64,000 bases of DNA from Bacteroidia bacterium (GTDB lineage Bacteria; Bacteroidota; Bacteroidia; J057; JADKCL01). Location of the stretch: assembly GCA_020635905.1 (NCBI GenBank), contig JACJYV010000008.1, forward strand, positions 248,001 through 312,000, written 5' to 3'. The translations under genes were made by a program, and so were the position numbers. Positions within the stretch are counted from its first letter, which is position 1. Each line of letters opens with the position of its first letter. Under the pieces are notes generated by a model, which was not told where the DNA came from, searched no databases, and saw nothing but the letters and a program-made list of their open reading frames with translations. Positions 43,423 to 51,104 of the stretch are shown piece by piece.

Positions 43423-44055
43423 ATGCCAGCCATCGCAACCACGGATTTGAGCTATGCTTATCCGGGCGGAAAAGCCCTCCATTTTCCCGACCTCAGTCTG
43501 GAAGCGGGCGAATCCATGCTGGTTCTGGGCCCATCTGGAGCAGGCAAAACCACTTTTTTGCATCTTTTGGCTGGATTAATTTCACCCACTTCGGGAAAAA
43601 TCACCCTGCAAGAGCAAAATCTCCCTGATTTGAGTCCCCGTCAACTGGATAACTTTCGAGGCAAAAACATAGGGCTGGTATTTCAAAAACCCGTTTTTGT
43701 GAAGGGCCTTACTTTACTGGAAAACCTCAAACTGGCCCGTTATCTGGCTGGAAATGCACAAAACGAGACAGCAATTCGCCAGTTGATGGCTCAACTGGGT
43801 CTAGGCGACAAAGCAGGGCGCAAGCCTGGCCGCCTCAGTCAGGGCGAATTGCAAAGGGCCTCCCTTTGCCGGGCCCTGCTCAACCAGCCTGCCGTGCTGC
43901 TGGCTGACGAACCCACCTCTGCCCTCGACGATGCAAATGCCGCCAAAGTGGCAGATTTGCTGCTGGAGCAAGCTCAACAAGCGGGCGCTGCCCTGCTGAT
44001 TGTGACCCACGACCAAAGGCTCAAAGACCGTTTCGCCAGGAGGATTGAATTATGA
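43423..44055 (+). CDS. ABC transporter ATP-binding protein (LolD/MacB type)
   Basis: A 210-aa ATPase with all ABC motifs: Walker A GPSGAGKTT (residues 36-44), Q-loop LVFQKP, signature LSQGELQRA, Walker B VLLADEPTSALDD and H-loop VTHD. The short single-domain form fits the LolD/MacB group that drives FtsX-like permeases. It overlaps the permease gene by 4 bp (ATGA at 44052). Together with the next two genes it resembles the ZrgB-C-D zinc-related ABC set described in Vibrio; that link is an inference from gene order. Confidence 0.92.
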   Translation: MPAIATTDLSYAYPGGKALHFPDLSLEAGESMLVLGPSGAGKTTFLHLLAGLISPTSGKITLQEQNLPDLSPRQLDNFRGKNIGLVFQKPVFVKGLTLLENLKLARYLAGNAQNETAIRQLMAQLGLGDKAGRKPGRLSQGELQRASLCRALLNQPAVLLADEPTSALDDANAAKVADLLLEQAQQAGAALLIVTHDQRLKDRFARRIEL

Positions 44056-45245
44056 ATTTATTCAAACTCAGCCTCAAAAACCTGCTCTCCAGACCGCTGG
44101 GAACCCTTTTGTGCCTCATTTTGCTTACCCTGGGCACGGGTTTGATTTCGCTTGTCTTCCAACTCAACCGTGAATTCGACAGCCAACTGACCCGCAACCT
44201 GAAAGGTATTTCCATGGTGGTGGGCGCCAAAGGCAGTCCGCTGCAACTCGTTTTGTCAACCGTGTATCACCTGGATAATCCAACGGGAAATATTTCCTGG
44301 TCGCAGTTCAAAAGAGAGGTGCTCGACCAGCAGTCCATGATCGCGAAAGCGATTCCCATCAATCTGGGTGATAATTACCAGGGTTTTCCCATCGTGGGCA
44401 GCACCACTGACTTCCCAGCTTTATACGGGGCAGAATTGGCTGAAGGAGAATTGGGAATGCAAAGCATGGAACTGACTCTGGGTGCCCGGGTGGCCCAACA
44501 ACTGGGACTCAGGCCGGGCGATGAAGTGATTTCCTCCCATGCTTTGGTGGCTGAGGGGGAGGAATTTGGCCAGCACGACGACCATCCCTACCGGGTAAAA
44601 GGCATTTTCAAGGCAACAGGAACCGTACTCGACCGCTTGCTGGTCACAGATCTGGGCAGTACTTACGAAGTGCACAACCACAACCAGGATTCCAGTCTGC
44701 AGGACCAGGTGACCGCTGTTTTGGTCAGTTTTCGCAGCCCCATGGCTGCTTTGATGGTGCCACGGATCATCAATCAGAATACAACCTTTCAGGCGGCGGT
44801 GCCTTCCATGGAGGTGACCCGTTTGCTGGACTTGCTTGGAGTGGGAACGGGCATTTTGCGCAGTCTGGGAGCCATTATCCTGTTTTTGTCGGCATTCAGT
44901 GTCTTCATTTCCCTGCTCAATTCCCTGCGTGACCGCAAGCCTGAGCTGGCCCTGATGCGGGTGTTGGGCGCAGGTCCGGGAAAATTATTCCTTTCCATCC
45001 TTCTGGAAGGAATTTGGCTTTCTCTGGCGGGATTTTTGCTGGGAATTGGTTTGAGCAGGCTGGTTTTGCTCGTCATTCCGGCCTTCTCGCCGAATTCGGC
45101 ACCCTTTGCTCCCGATCCCTGGCAGGTCAGTCCCGAAGAACCGTGGATTTTTTTGCTTACTTTGGGAATTGGATTGCTGGCTTCGGTCATTCCAGCTTTG
45201 CTGGCCATGAAAACCAATTTGCACAAGACCCTGAGTGATGGTTAA
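44052..45245 (+). CDS. FtsX-like ABC transporter permease
   Basis: A 397-aa permease with an N-terminal membrane helix (about 15-40), a periplasmic MacB-PCD-like domain (about 50-260) that contains an EGEEFGQHDDHPYRVKG His/Asp segment, and three C-terminal helices of the FtsX type (FSVFISLLNSLRDRKPELAL, then MRVLGAG, the coupling region). The HxHDDH-like and HNHNQD stretches in the periplasmic loop could bind a metal. It is coupled to the ATPase upstream and overlaps the next gene by 8 bp. Confidence 0.9.
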   Translation: MNLFKLSLKNLLSRPLGTLLCLILLTLGTGLISLVFQLNREFDSQLTRNLKGISMVVGAKGSPLQLVLSTVYHLDNPTGNISWSQFKREVLDQQSMIAKAIPINLGDNYQGFPIVGSTTDFPALYGAELAEGELGMQSMELTLGARVAQQLGLRPGDEVISSHALVAEGEEFGQHDDHPYRVKGIFKATGTVLDRLLVTDLGSTYEVHNHNQDSSLQDQVTAVLVSFRSPMAALMVPRIINQNTTFQAAVPSMEVTRLLDLLGVGTGILRSLGAIILFLSAFSVFISLLNSLRDRKPELALMRVLGAGPGKLFLSILLEGIWLSLAGFLLGIGLSRLVLLVIPAFSPNSAPFAPDPWQVSPEEPWIFLLTLGIGLLASVIPALLAMKTNLHKTLSDG

Positions 45246-45690
45246 CAAGAAATTTCTTTACCTTTTTCTCCCCCTTTTGTTCCTGATGGGCACGGCATTT
45301 TCTGTGGGTGGCCCGCAAAAAATCACCTGGGAGATGCTCTCTGACGTGACTTTTGTGAAGGAATACAACGATCTGGTGGATGCGAATGTCTGGAAACCCA
45401 CTTTTGGCGGCTCTGTGCTGGCCCTGGAAGGAGAGGAAATCAGCATTACGGGCTACGTAATCACGGTGGATATTGCTTCAGATTATGTGGTTTTGTCCTC
45501 AAATCCTTTTGCAGCCTGCTTTTTCTGTGGAAATGCAGGTCCTGAAACAGTATTGGAACTGCGCCTGAAGCCCGATCACAAACGCTTCAGCACAGACGAA
45601 GTAGCTACTTTCAAAGGTCGCCTGAAACTTAATCGCAGCGACATTACCGCCCTGAATTACATCCTGGAAGACGCAGACATTGTCCGTTAA
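45238..45690 (+). CDS. Secreted protein with CxxC motif, DUF3299-like
   Basis: A 150-aa exported protein; ATG at 45238 preferred over a GTG at 45235. A signal peptide (residues 1-22) is followed by a domain with ITWEMLSDVTF, EGEEISITGYVITVD and AACFFCGNAGPETV. The W..L, GY and C..C pattern recalls DUF3299, a partner of metal-linked ABC transporters, but I could not confirm membership. The CxxC and linkage suggest metal binding on the periplasmic side. It overlaps the permease stop, so all three are one operon. Confidence 0.72.
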   Translation: MVNKKFLYLFLPLLFLMGTAFSVGGPQKITWEMLSDVTFVKEYNDLVDANVWKPTFGGSVLALEGEEISITGYVITVDIASDYVVLSSNPFAACFFCGNAGPETVLELRLKPDHKRFSTDEVATFKGRLKLNRSDITALNYILEDADIVR

Positions 45691-45889
45691 GTGTGATTAT
45701 AACCTCGGGAAATCAAGGTTAATTTAAGGTTACCAATCTTCTGTTTTCGTTCACACTAAGGGGAACCGTTTTTTTCCTAATCCCTTCATTTATATACCTA
45801 TACAGCCCGGCAGGTGGATAACTTTATGGTTTTAATGTTAATTTTTTGTTAACTTAAGGCATATTTAATCTTACAAACTGGATTGGCTC

Positions 45890-46582
45890 ATGAGGAAAAT
45901 TCGTCCCATTGACTTGCTTCGGCTGCGGAAATTTCCGGGGAAGGGGCTGTGGTTGGGATGCATTTTAATACTGGCCGGGTTTGAGTGTGTTCATGGGCAA
46001 AATTCCGATTTTGAACTGTGGACAGGGGCATGTTTGAAAAAAAATCTCTCCCAGGTTTTCCACCTTCAGTTGAGGCAGGAATACCGTTTTTACAAGGATC
46101 TGACCCAGTTCAGGGAAAATTTGTCTGAAGTGGGAGTGCAGGTCAATTTTACTCCCAATCTTTCTTTTACCCCGGGATACCGTTTTTCTGTGGTGAGAAG
46201 CGGATTTCATCACCGGATTTTTGGAGATCTGATCTACAAATTCAAACCCATTCCAACTGGTCTGCGTACAGAAATCCGCCTGCGGACCCTGCGGACCTTC
46301 GAAACTGAAGGCAAAGCCAGTACCGCCATACGTCCCCGGGTTTTGTTTGAATTTCCCCTCAAAAAATCTCCCTTCACCCCCTTTGCAGGCACTGAATTAT
46401 TTTACTCCTTTCAGGATGGCACCCAGGGTTTTAGCAGGTATCGCCTGCTGGCAGGCAGTAAAGTGAAATTGAACGATACTTTTTCTCTTTGTCTCAACTA
46501 TCAAATGCAGCACAGCCTTCACAAATCTCCCTGGCTGATGGAGCATATTTTCATGGCCGGCCTGAAAATCGATCTGGACTGA
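45890..46582 (+). CDS. DUF2490 outer-membrane beta-barrel protein
   Basis: A 230-aa protein with a signal peptide (cleaved near VHGQN) followed by alternating strands of a small beta-barrel. The DUF2490 pattern is visible: SDFELWTGACLKKNL, LRQEYRFYKDL and YRFSVVRSG. The protein ends in an aromatic/hydrophobic strand (AGLKIDLD). The function is unknown. A second DUF2490 gene lies at 54947. Confidence 0.85.
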   Translation: MRKIRPIDLLRLRKFPGKGLWLGCILILAGFECVHGQNSDFELWTGACLKKNLSQVFHLQLRQEYRFYKDLTQFRENLSEVGVQVNFTPNLSFTPGYRFSVVRSGFHHRIFGDLIYKFKPIPTGLRTEIRLRTLRTFETEGKASTAIRPRVLFEFPLKKSPFTPFAGTELFYSFQDGTQGFSRYRLLAGSKVKLNDTFSLCLNYQMQHSLHKSPWLMEHIFMAGLKIDLD

Positions 46583-46653
46583 AATTTCTCCTGACGGGCG
46601 CCTCCCCTCTGTCAGGATCAAAGCCTAAATTGTATATTGCACAAATTTCTTCT

Positions 46654-48381
46654 ATGAAAATCCGGGCGGTAAGTCTGTTCCTCCTCTTGCTCATCATTTA
46701 CGTTTTCAGCCTTTCCCGCAACGGGGGACTGGCTTTTCAGAACAATCAGGACAATTCTGGCAGCCCTTTTTCCTCGGGTAGTTGCGGCAATTGTCACTCA
46801 GGGGGCAATTTTTCGCCTTCTGTCAATCTCACCGTGCTGGACTCCTTCAATAATCCTGTCACGTCCTACAAACCCAATGCACTTTACACCCTCAAATTTC
46901 AGATGAGCAATACCGTGGGCAGCCCCGCAGGCTATGGTTTGCAGGCTACGGGACTGAAAGCGGGCAACACCAAAGCAGGAAATATCAATGTGGCTCAGAC
47001 CCCCAATTCCCGGATTACCAGCCTTTCTGGCCGCCAGTATGCAGAGCATAACGGGGTAAATTCGGCCGGACTTTTTCAGTTTACCTGGAATGCACCTGCA
47101 ACAGGCAGCGGCAATGTGACTTTCTACTACACTGGCATTGCAGCCAATGGAAATAACAGTACCAGCGGGGACAAAACCACCACCCAGGTCACCAAAATCC
47201 TGACCGAAGCCTGTCTGGCGCCCGTGGCCAATTTCAGCCATACCGTCAACGGAGGCCAGGTGGCTTTCGTCAATACCACCACCAATCAGAATACCACCTG
47301 GAGCTGGACTTTTGGCGATGGAGGCACCTCCACGGCCCAGAATCCCAACCATACCTACACTGCACCCGGAAATTACACCGTCTGCCTGACCGCAGGGGGC
47401 ACTTGTGGCTCGAATTCCATTTGCAAAAACGTGTTTGTGAGCTGCACGGGGATTTCGCTCAACCTGCAGTCCCAAAGTGATCCCACCTGTCACGGCGATT
47501 CCAGCGGGTCCATTGTGGTCAGCGCCACGGGAGGCCTGGGAAGTTACACTTTCACCTGGTCAAATGGCAGTGCGGGACCTGCGCAAAGCGGCCTGCCCGC
47601 GGGCTCTTACACCATCACCGTGACCGACTCGGTCGGGTGCCAGGGCAGCCTGCCCGTGACCCTGAACCAGCCCCCTGCGTTGCAGTCCAGCCTGAGCGCC
47701 ACGGATGTGGAGTGTAAGGGAGATTCGACGGGTTTCATTCAGGCAGTGGTTTCGGGAGGAAATGCTCCTTACAGCCTCCTTTGGTCCAATTCTGACACAG
47801 GCAGCTTCATTTCAGGCCTGGAGGCCGGCACTTATGCTCTGACGGTCCAGGATGCCAACGGATGTACCCACCACGATTCAATTGCCATCAACGAGCCACT
47901 TCAGGCTTTGGCGGTCAGTCATGTGGCAACAGCTGACACAAGTGGCCTGGGGGTCGGCTCCATCGACCTCACAGTAAGCGGCGGCACGCCGCCTTATGAA
48001 TTCCTTTGGAATAATTTTGCCACCAGCGAGGACCTCAATTCCCTCCATGCTGGCGTGTACACGGTGCTGGTTTTGGACAGCCTGGGTTGCTCCACTACAG
48101 ATACCATCGTGGTTGATTTGGTGGTGGGAGTGGCCGCAGGCATGGACCTTGCAGACCTGTCCATCAGTCCCAACCCGACCCGGGGCAGGCTTTTCATTGA
48201 GGGCAAACTGACTGAAAAAATTCAGGTTTCCTTGTGGGATATCCAGGGCAACAGACTGCAAAAGCAGTCTGTGAGGTCATTTCCCCTGCAACTGGACCTG
48301 AACGAATTGCCCAAAGGGACGTATTTGCTGCGCTTTGAAGGGCACAAATGGGAGGTTTGCAGGCGGATTGTGCTGAGGTAG
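46654..48381 (+). CDS. Choice-of-anchor V / PKD / SprB-repeat protein with T9SS sorting domain
   Basis: A 575-aa protein. I set the start at the ATG at 46654, which begins a signal peptide; an in-frame GTG-type extension would overlap the DUF2490 gene. After the signal comes SGSCGNCHSGG (CxxCH), the mark of the choice-of-anchor V domain rather than a cytochrome. A PKD domain (WTFGDGGTS) and three SprB-type repeats (about 65-70 residues each: GxYTxxVTDxxGC with WSNG) follow, then a T9SS type A sorting domain from about residue 495 (SISPNPTRGRLFIEG). It is probably a cell-surface or extracellular adhesin. Confidence 0.9.
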   Translation: MKIRAVSLFLLLLIIYVFSLSRNGGLAFQNNQDNSGSPFSSGSCGNCHSGGNFSPSVNLTVLDSFNNPVTSYKPNALYTLKFQMSNTVGSPAGYGLQATGLKAGNTKAGNINVAQTPNSRITSLSGRQYAEHNGVNSAGLFQFTWNAPATGSGNVTFYYTGIAANGNNSTSGDKTTTQVTKILTEACLAPVANFSHTVNGGQVAFVNTTTNQNTTWSWTFGDGGTSTAQNPNHTYTAPGNYTVCLTAGGTCGSNSICKNVFVSCTGISLNLQSQSDPTCHGDSSGSIVVSATGGLGSYTFTWSNGSAGPAQSGLPAGSYTITVTDSVGCQGSLPVTLNQPPALQSSLSATDVECKGDSTGFIQAVVSGGNAPYSLLWSNSDTGSFISGLEAGTYALTVQDANGCTHHDSIAINEPLQALAVSHVATADTSGLGVGSIDLTVSGGTPPYEFLWNNFATSEDLNSLHAGVYTVLVLDSLGCSTTDTIVVDLVVGVAAGMDLADLSISPNPTRGRLFIEGKLTEKIQVSLWDIQGNRLQKQSVRSFPLQLDLNELPKGTYLLRFEGHKWEVCRRIVLR

Positions 48382-48384
48382 GCT

Positions 48385-49167
48385 TTAGCCCAGGTTTACC
48401 TGCGCCAGATATTGAGGAAAAAGGAGAATCCTTTTTTCATCCTTTGGATCAAACAGAAACGGCCTGACTTCCGCGGCCATTTCCTGCATATCCAGTTGAG
48501 CACATTTTGCAAGAATTCTTTCCCGCAACTCATCCGGATTTCGAATCCCCGTTTTAAATTCCAGATATGCGTAATTGGGAATCTGCCCCTGACCCAGTAA
48601 AAAAACCAAATCAAAAAAATCCCTTCCTTTTGCCCGCTTCCTGTTTAGCACAGCATAAAATTTCTGGGCCAGCAGAAGATCCTTTGGGGTGGCATTGATC
48701 ATGGTAAAAACATCAAATTTATTCAAAAGAGGCTGATCTGGTTGGAAAGGGAAGCCGTGGGGTTCAGTATCCAGCTGAATCAAAATTTTTTCTTCCTTAT
48801 GGCCGGTCATGCCTTCGTGGTAAAGCAATTCAGGAAATCTGATAAAGCAATGCCAGGCACCTTTGTGTACATTTCGCATCTCAACCTTATAGCCCAGCCT
48901 TTCCAACCCAGACCTGATAATTTCTGTAATCTCATCAAAATCCCCTGCAGTGAGGTCAAAATTGTCAAAATCCAGGTCCTCAGAAAAACGGTTATTCCCA
49001 TGAACAATCCGCAAACAGGTTCCTCCCAAAAATGAAAGCTTTCCTGCAAAGGGACTTTCAAAAATGAGTTCCAGAATCTTGAACTGGAGATATTCCCGGT
49101 AAATGAAACGCTCAAATACCTGCAATTCTGCCGGATAATAGGGTTTAATTTCCCGCAGACTAAGCAT
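48385..49167 (-). CDS. AbiEii/AbiGii-family nucleotidyltransferase toxin
   Basis: A 260-aa nucleotidyltransferase of the AbiEii toxin family (type IV toxin-antitoxin). Motifs seen are FLGGTCLRIVHGNNRFSEDL followed by DFDNFD, the GG-T plus DxD metal/nucleotide site, and KDLLLAQKFYAVLNRKRAKG followed by RDFFDLV. Known relatives inactivate tRNA by adding nucleotides. Its start overlaps the antitoxin stop by 8 bp. Confidence 0.9.
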   Translation of the reverse strand: MLSLREIKPYYPAELQVFERFIYREYLQFKILELIFESPFAGKLSFLGGTCLRIVHGNNRFSEDLDFDNFDLTAGDFDEITEIIRSGLERLGYKVEMRNVHKGAWHCFIRFPELLYHEGMTGHKEEKILIQLDTEPHGFPFQPDQPLLNKFDVFTMINATPKDLLLAQKFYAVLNRKRAKGRDFFDLVFLLGQGQIPNYAYLEFKTGIRNPDELRERILAKCAQLDMQEMAAEVRPFLFDPKDEKRILLFPQYLAQVNLG

Positions 49168-49771
49168 GAATTACTTTTTTGAAAAGGTCAATTCTGTGGT
49201 CGAGCACATGGGAAGAAAACATCCTTTGATACTCTTCCAGCCGCGAAAAACTGATGAGTTCACGGGCCTGAAATTCGTTTATTCTAACCCCCTCAATGGC
49301 TTCTTCAGAATTCAATTGATTCAGGTAAAAAAAATCAAGAATCAGCTTTTCAGGTTCTGCAATTTTGAAGGAAAATCCCTTTTCATGCACCAATTTGTAT
49401 CCAAAAAAGAGCTCTGGTTTGATGTGCCTGAAGGAAAAATCGCCCACTTCAGAATTACAATTGGCCGTATTTCGGGTGGTCACAGAGGTAATACTGAAAA
49501 CTCCCTCGGGGATCAATCCATAATAACTGAGTGCGCTTTCCAGGGAAATATAGGACGGAACGTAGATTTTATTGGCAATAAAACAGAGCAGAGACTCATT
49601 TCTGGTCCCCTCGCTGAAGGAATAAAAACCTCTTTTTACCTTTTGCAGATAGCCTTTCTCCTGCCATTCAACCAAACGGCGCGAATCAAATCCGGGAAAC
49701 CGCTTTTGCATGTCGGAAAGGGAGATCACAGGGAAGTCCCGAAAGGCATTCTCAAATTCCAAATACTTCAT
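49160..49771 (-). CDS. AbiEi-type antitoxin (winged-helix)
   Basis: A 203-aa partner encoded just before the AbiEii-like toxin. The N-terminal winged-helix (SLSDMQKRFPGFDSRRLVEW, then GYLQKVKRGFYSF) is the DNA-binding part; the C-terminal part (YISLESALSYYGLIPEG, then TSVTTRNT) matches AbiEi antitoxins. It should neutralise the toxin and repress its own operon. A palindrome lies 13 bp upstream. Confidence 0.87.
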   Translation of the reverse strand: MKYLEFENAFRDFPVISLSDMQKRFPGFDSRRLVEWQEKGYLQKVKRGFYSFSEGTRNESLLCFIANKIYVPSYISLESALSYYGLIPEGVFSITSVTTRNTANCNSEVGDFSFRHIKPELFFGYKLVHEKGFSFKIAEPEKLILDFFYLNQLNSEEAIEGVRINEFQARELISFSRLEEYQRMFSSHVLDHRIDLFKKVIHA

Positions 49772-49784
49772 TTCATATTAAAAG

Positions 49785-49802
49785 ATTGTTAAAAATAACA
49801 AT
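49785..49802 (-). promoter_or_regulatory. Candidate operator of the AbiE operon
   Basis: ATTGTTA-N4-TAACAAT, perfect 7-bp arms, located 13 bp upstream of the antitoxin ATG. AbiEi antitoxins bind inverted repeats in their own promoters, so this is a good candidate site. Confidence 0.5.
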
Positions 49803-49863
49803 TTTCTAATATAAAACGAAAAATAACCACCTTTGGTTTCAGTCAGGAAGGAACCCATTCCCC

Positions 49864-51093
49864 CTACTCCACCACGACTCTTCCTACCTGATTTCCCATT
49901 CTGAGGAAATAAATTCCAGCCTGCAGGCCCTGCAAATCCACTTCCAACTGATCCAAACCAGCTGCAAAATCAATGGTTTTCACTACTTGCATGCGCAGAT
50001 CGAGGATCCGCAATTGCCCGGCCCGGGTACCAAATTCCCGGGAAATTCCCACAAAAGTCCGGCCTGTGGCCGGATTGGGCCAGATCGCCAGGGCAGCACC
50101 TGCCTTTTCGGGTGCAAGCCCCACGGGCACATTCGAAAGTTTGGAAACACCCGTACTGGTGGCAATCCAGACATTATCCTGAGAGTCAATCGCCAGTTGG
50201 CGGACCACGGGGCCGATCAGGCCGTCGCTCACCTCGTACTGGGTCCAGTTATAGCCATCCCACATGCTGATTCCGCCTTCCGTTACCAGATAATCCACAT
50301 AAATACCCGCCCAAATGCGACCCAGACCATCAATTTTGATGTCCTCAATGGGGTTGAGCGTGTCGGGCTGAGGCAAAATGAAAGGACGGGTATGGTTTTT
50401 GGACCAGGTATCTGACCAGTCCAGGACGGTGATTCCGTCGGCGGTGCCGACCCATTTGTAACTGCCAGCCGTGATGGCCACCGCCCGGATTTTATCGCTG
50501 ACCAGTCCGTCGGCTTCTTTCAGGGTGGTCATGTTGGTGCCATCGAAAATGATGACCCCGCCCAGGGCAGAACCGAGCCACAATTTTCCGTTGGAATGGG
50601 GGGTAATGGAGGCAATGCCGCCAAAAGGCAGGCCGTCAGCCGAGGACCATGAGGTCCAGTTGGCGCCGTCGTAGCGGGAAAGGCCCAGGTTGGTGCCCAC
50701 CCAGATATTGCCACTGGCATCTTCAGCCAGGGCCTTTACCTGGTTGCTGCCCAATCCGTTGGAGGAAGTCCAGGTGGTCCAGGTGGAAAAATCTGTTTTG
50801 GTGAGGCCAAAACTGGTGCCGGCCCACAGGTCACCGTTGGAATCGATCAGAATGGCTTCCACATTATTGTCCACCAGACCCGAATCCTTGGTGTAGCCCA
50901 CCCAGGTACTGCCATTGAAGTGGGAAACGCCCGCCTGGGTGCCAAACCACAGGTCGTCGGCCGCATCCACGGTCAGGCAGTTGACATTATTCGAAAGCAG
51001 GCCGTCAACGGTGGTGTAATTGGTAAAGGTCTGGGCCTGAAGTTGAATGAACAAGAATGAAACAAATAAAAGGGAAAGGTAAAACCGTTTCAT
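49864..51093 (-). CDS. Two-component-regulator-type propeller protein with T9SS sorting domain
   Basis: A 409-aa secreted protein. After the signal peptide come about seven propeller repeats of the Reg_prop type (DDLWFGTQAGVSHFNGSTW, DLWAGTSFGLTK, NIWVGTNLGLSRYDG), forming one beta-propeller. A T9SS type A domain ends the protein (IWPNPATGRTF and GIYFLRMG). Here the propeller is detached from any kinase. It is the last gene of the six-gene operon at 49.9-56.8 kb. Confidence 0.9.
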   Translation of the reverse strand: MKRFYLSLLFVSFLFIQLQAQTFTNYTTVDGLLSNNVNCLTVDAADDLWFGTQAGVSHFNGSTWVGYTKDSGLVDNNVEAILIDSNGDLWAGTSFGLTKTDFSTWTTWTSSNGLGSNQVKALAEDASGNIWVGTNLGLSRYDGANWTSWSSADGLPFGGIASITPHSNGKLWLGSALGGVIIFDGTNMTTLKEADGLVSDKIRAVAITAGSYKWVGTADGITVLDWSDTWSKNHTRPFILPQPDTLNPIEDIKIDGLGRIWAGIYVDYLVTEGGISMWDGYNWTQYEVSDGLIGPVVRQLAIDSQDNVWIATSTGVSKLSNVPVGLAPEKAGAALAIWPNPATGRTFVGISREFGTRAGQLRILDLRMQVVKTIDFAAGLDQLEVDLQGLQAGIYFLRMGNQVGRVVVE

Positions 51094-51104
51094 GGGCTCG
51101 AAAT

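Noticed and set aside
45824..45856. GTTAA...TTAAC short inverted repeats before the DUF2490 gene
   Set aside because: Arms of 5 bp in very AT-rich DNA are expected by chance.
46489..46653. Longer start for the choice-of-anchor V protein
   Set aside because: It would overlap the end of the DUF2490 gene and place the signal peptide internally.
46744..46803. CxxCH motif as a sign of a c-type cytochrome
   Set aside because: The single motif in this position after the signal peptide is the mark of choice-of-anchor V proteins; no other heme features or cytochrome genes are nearby.
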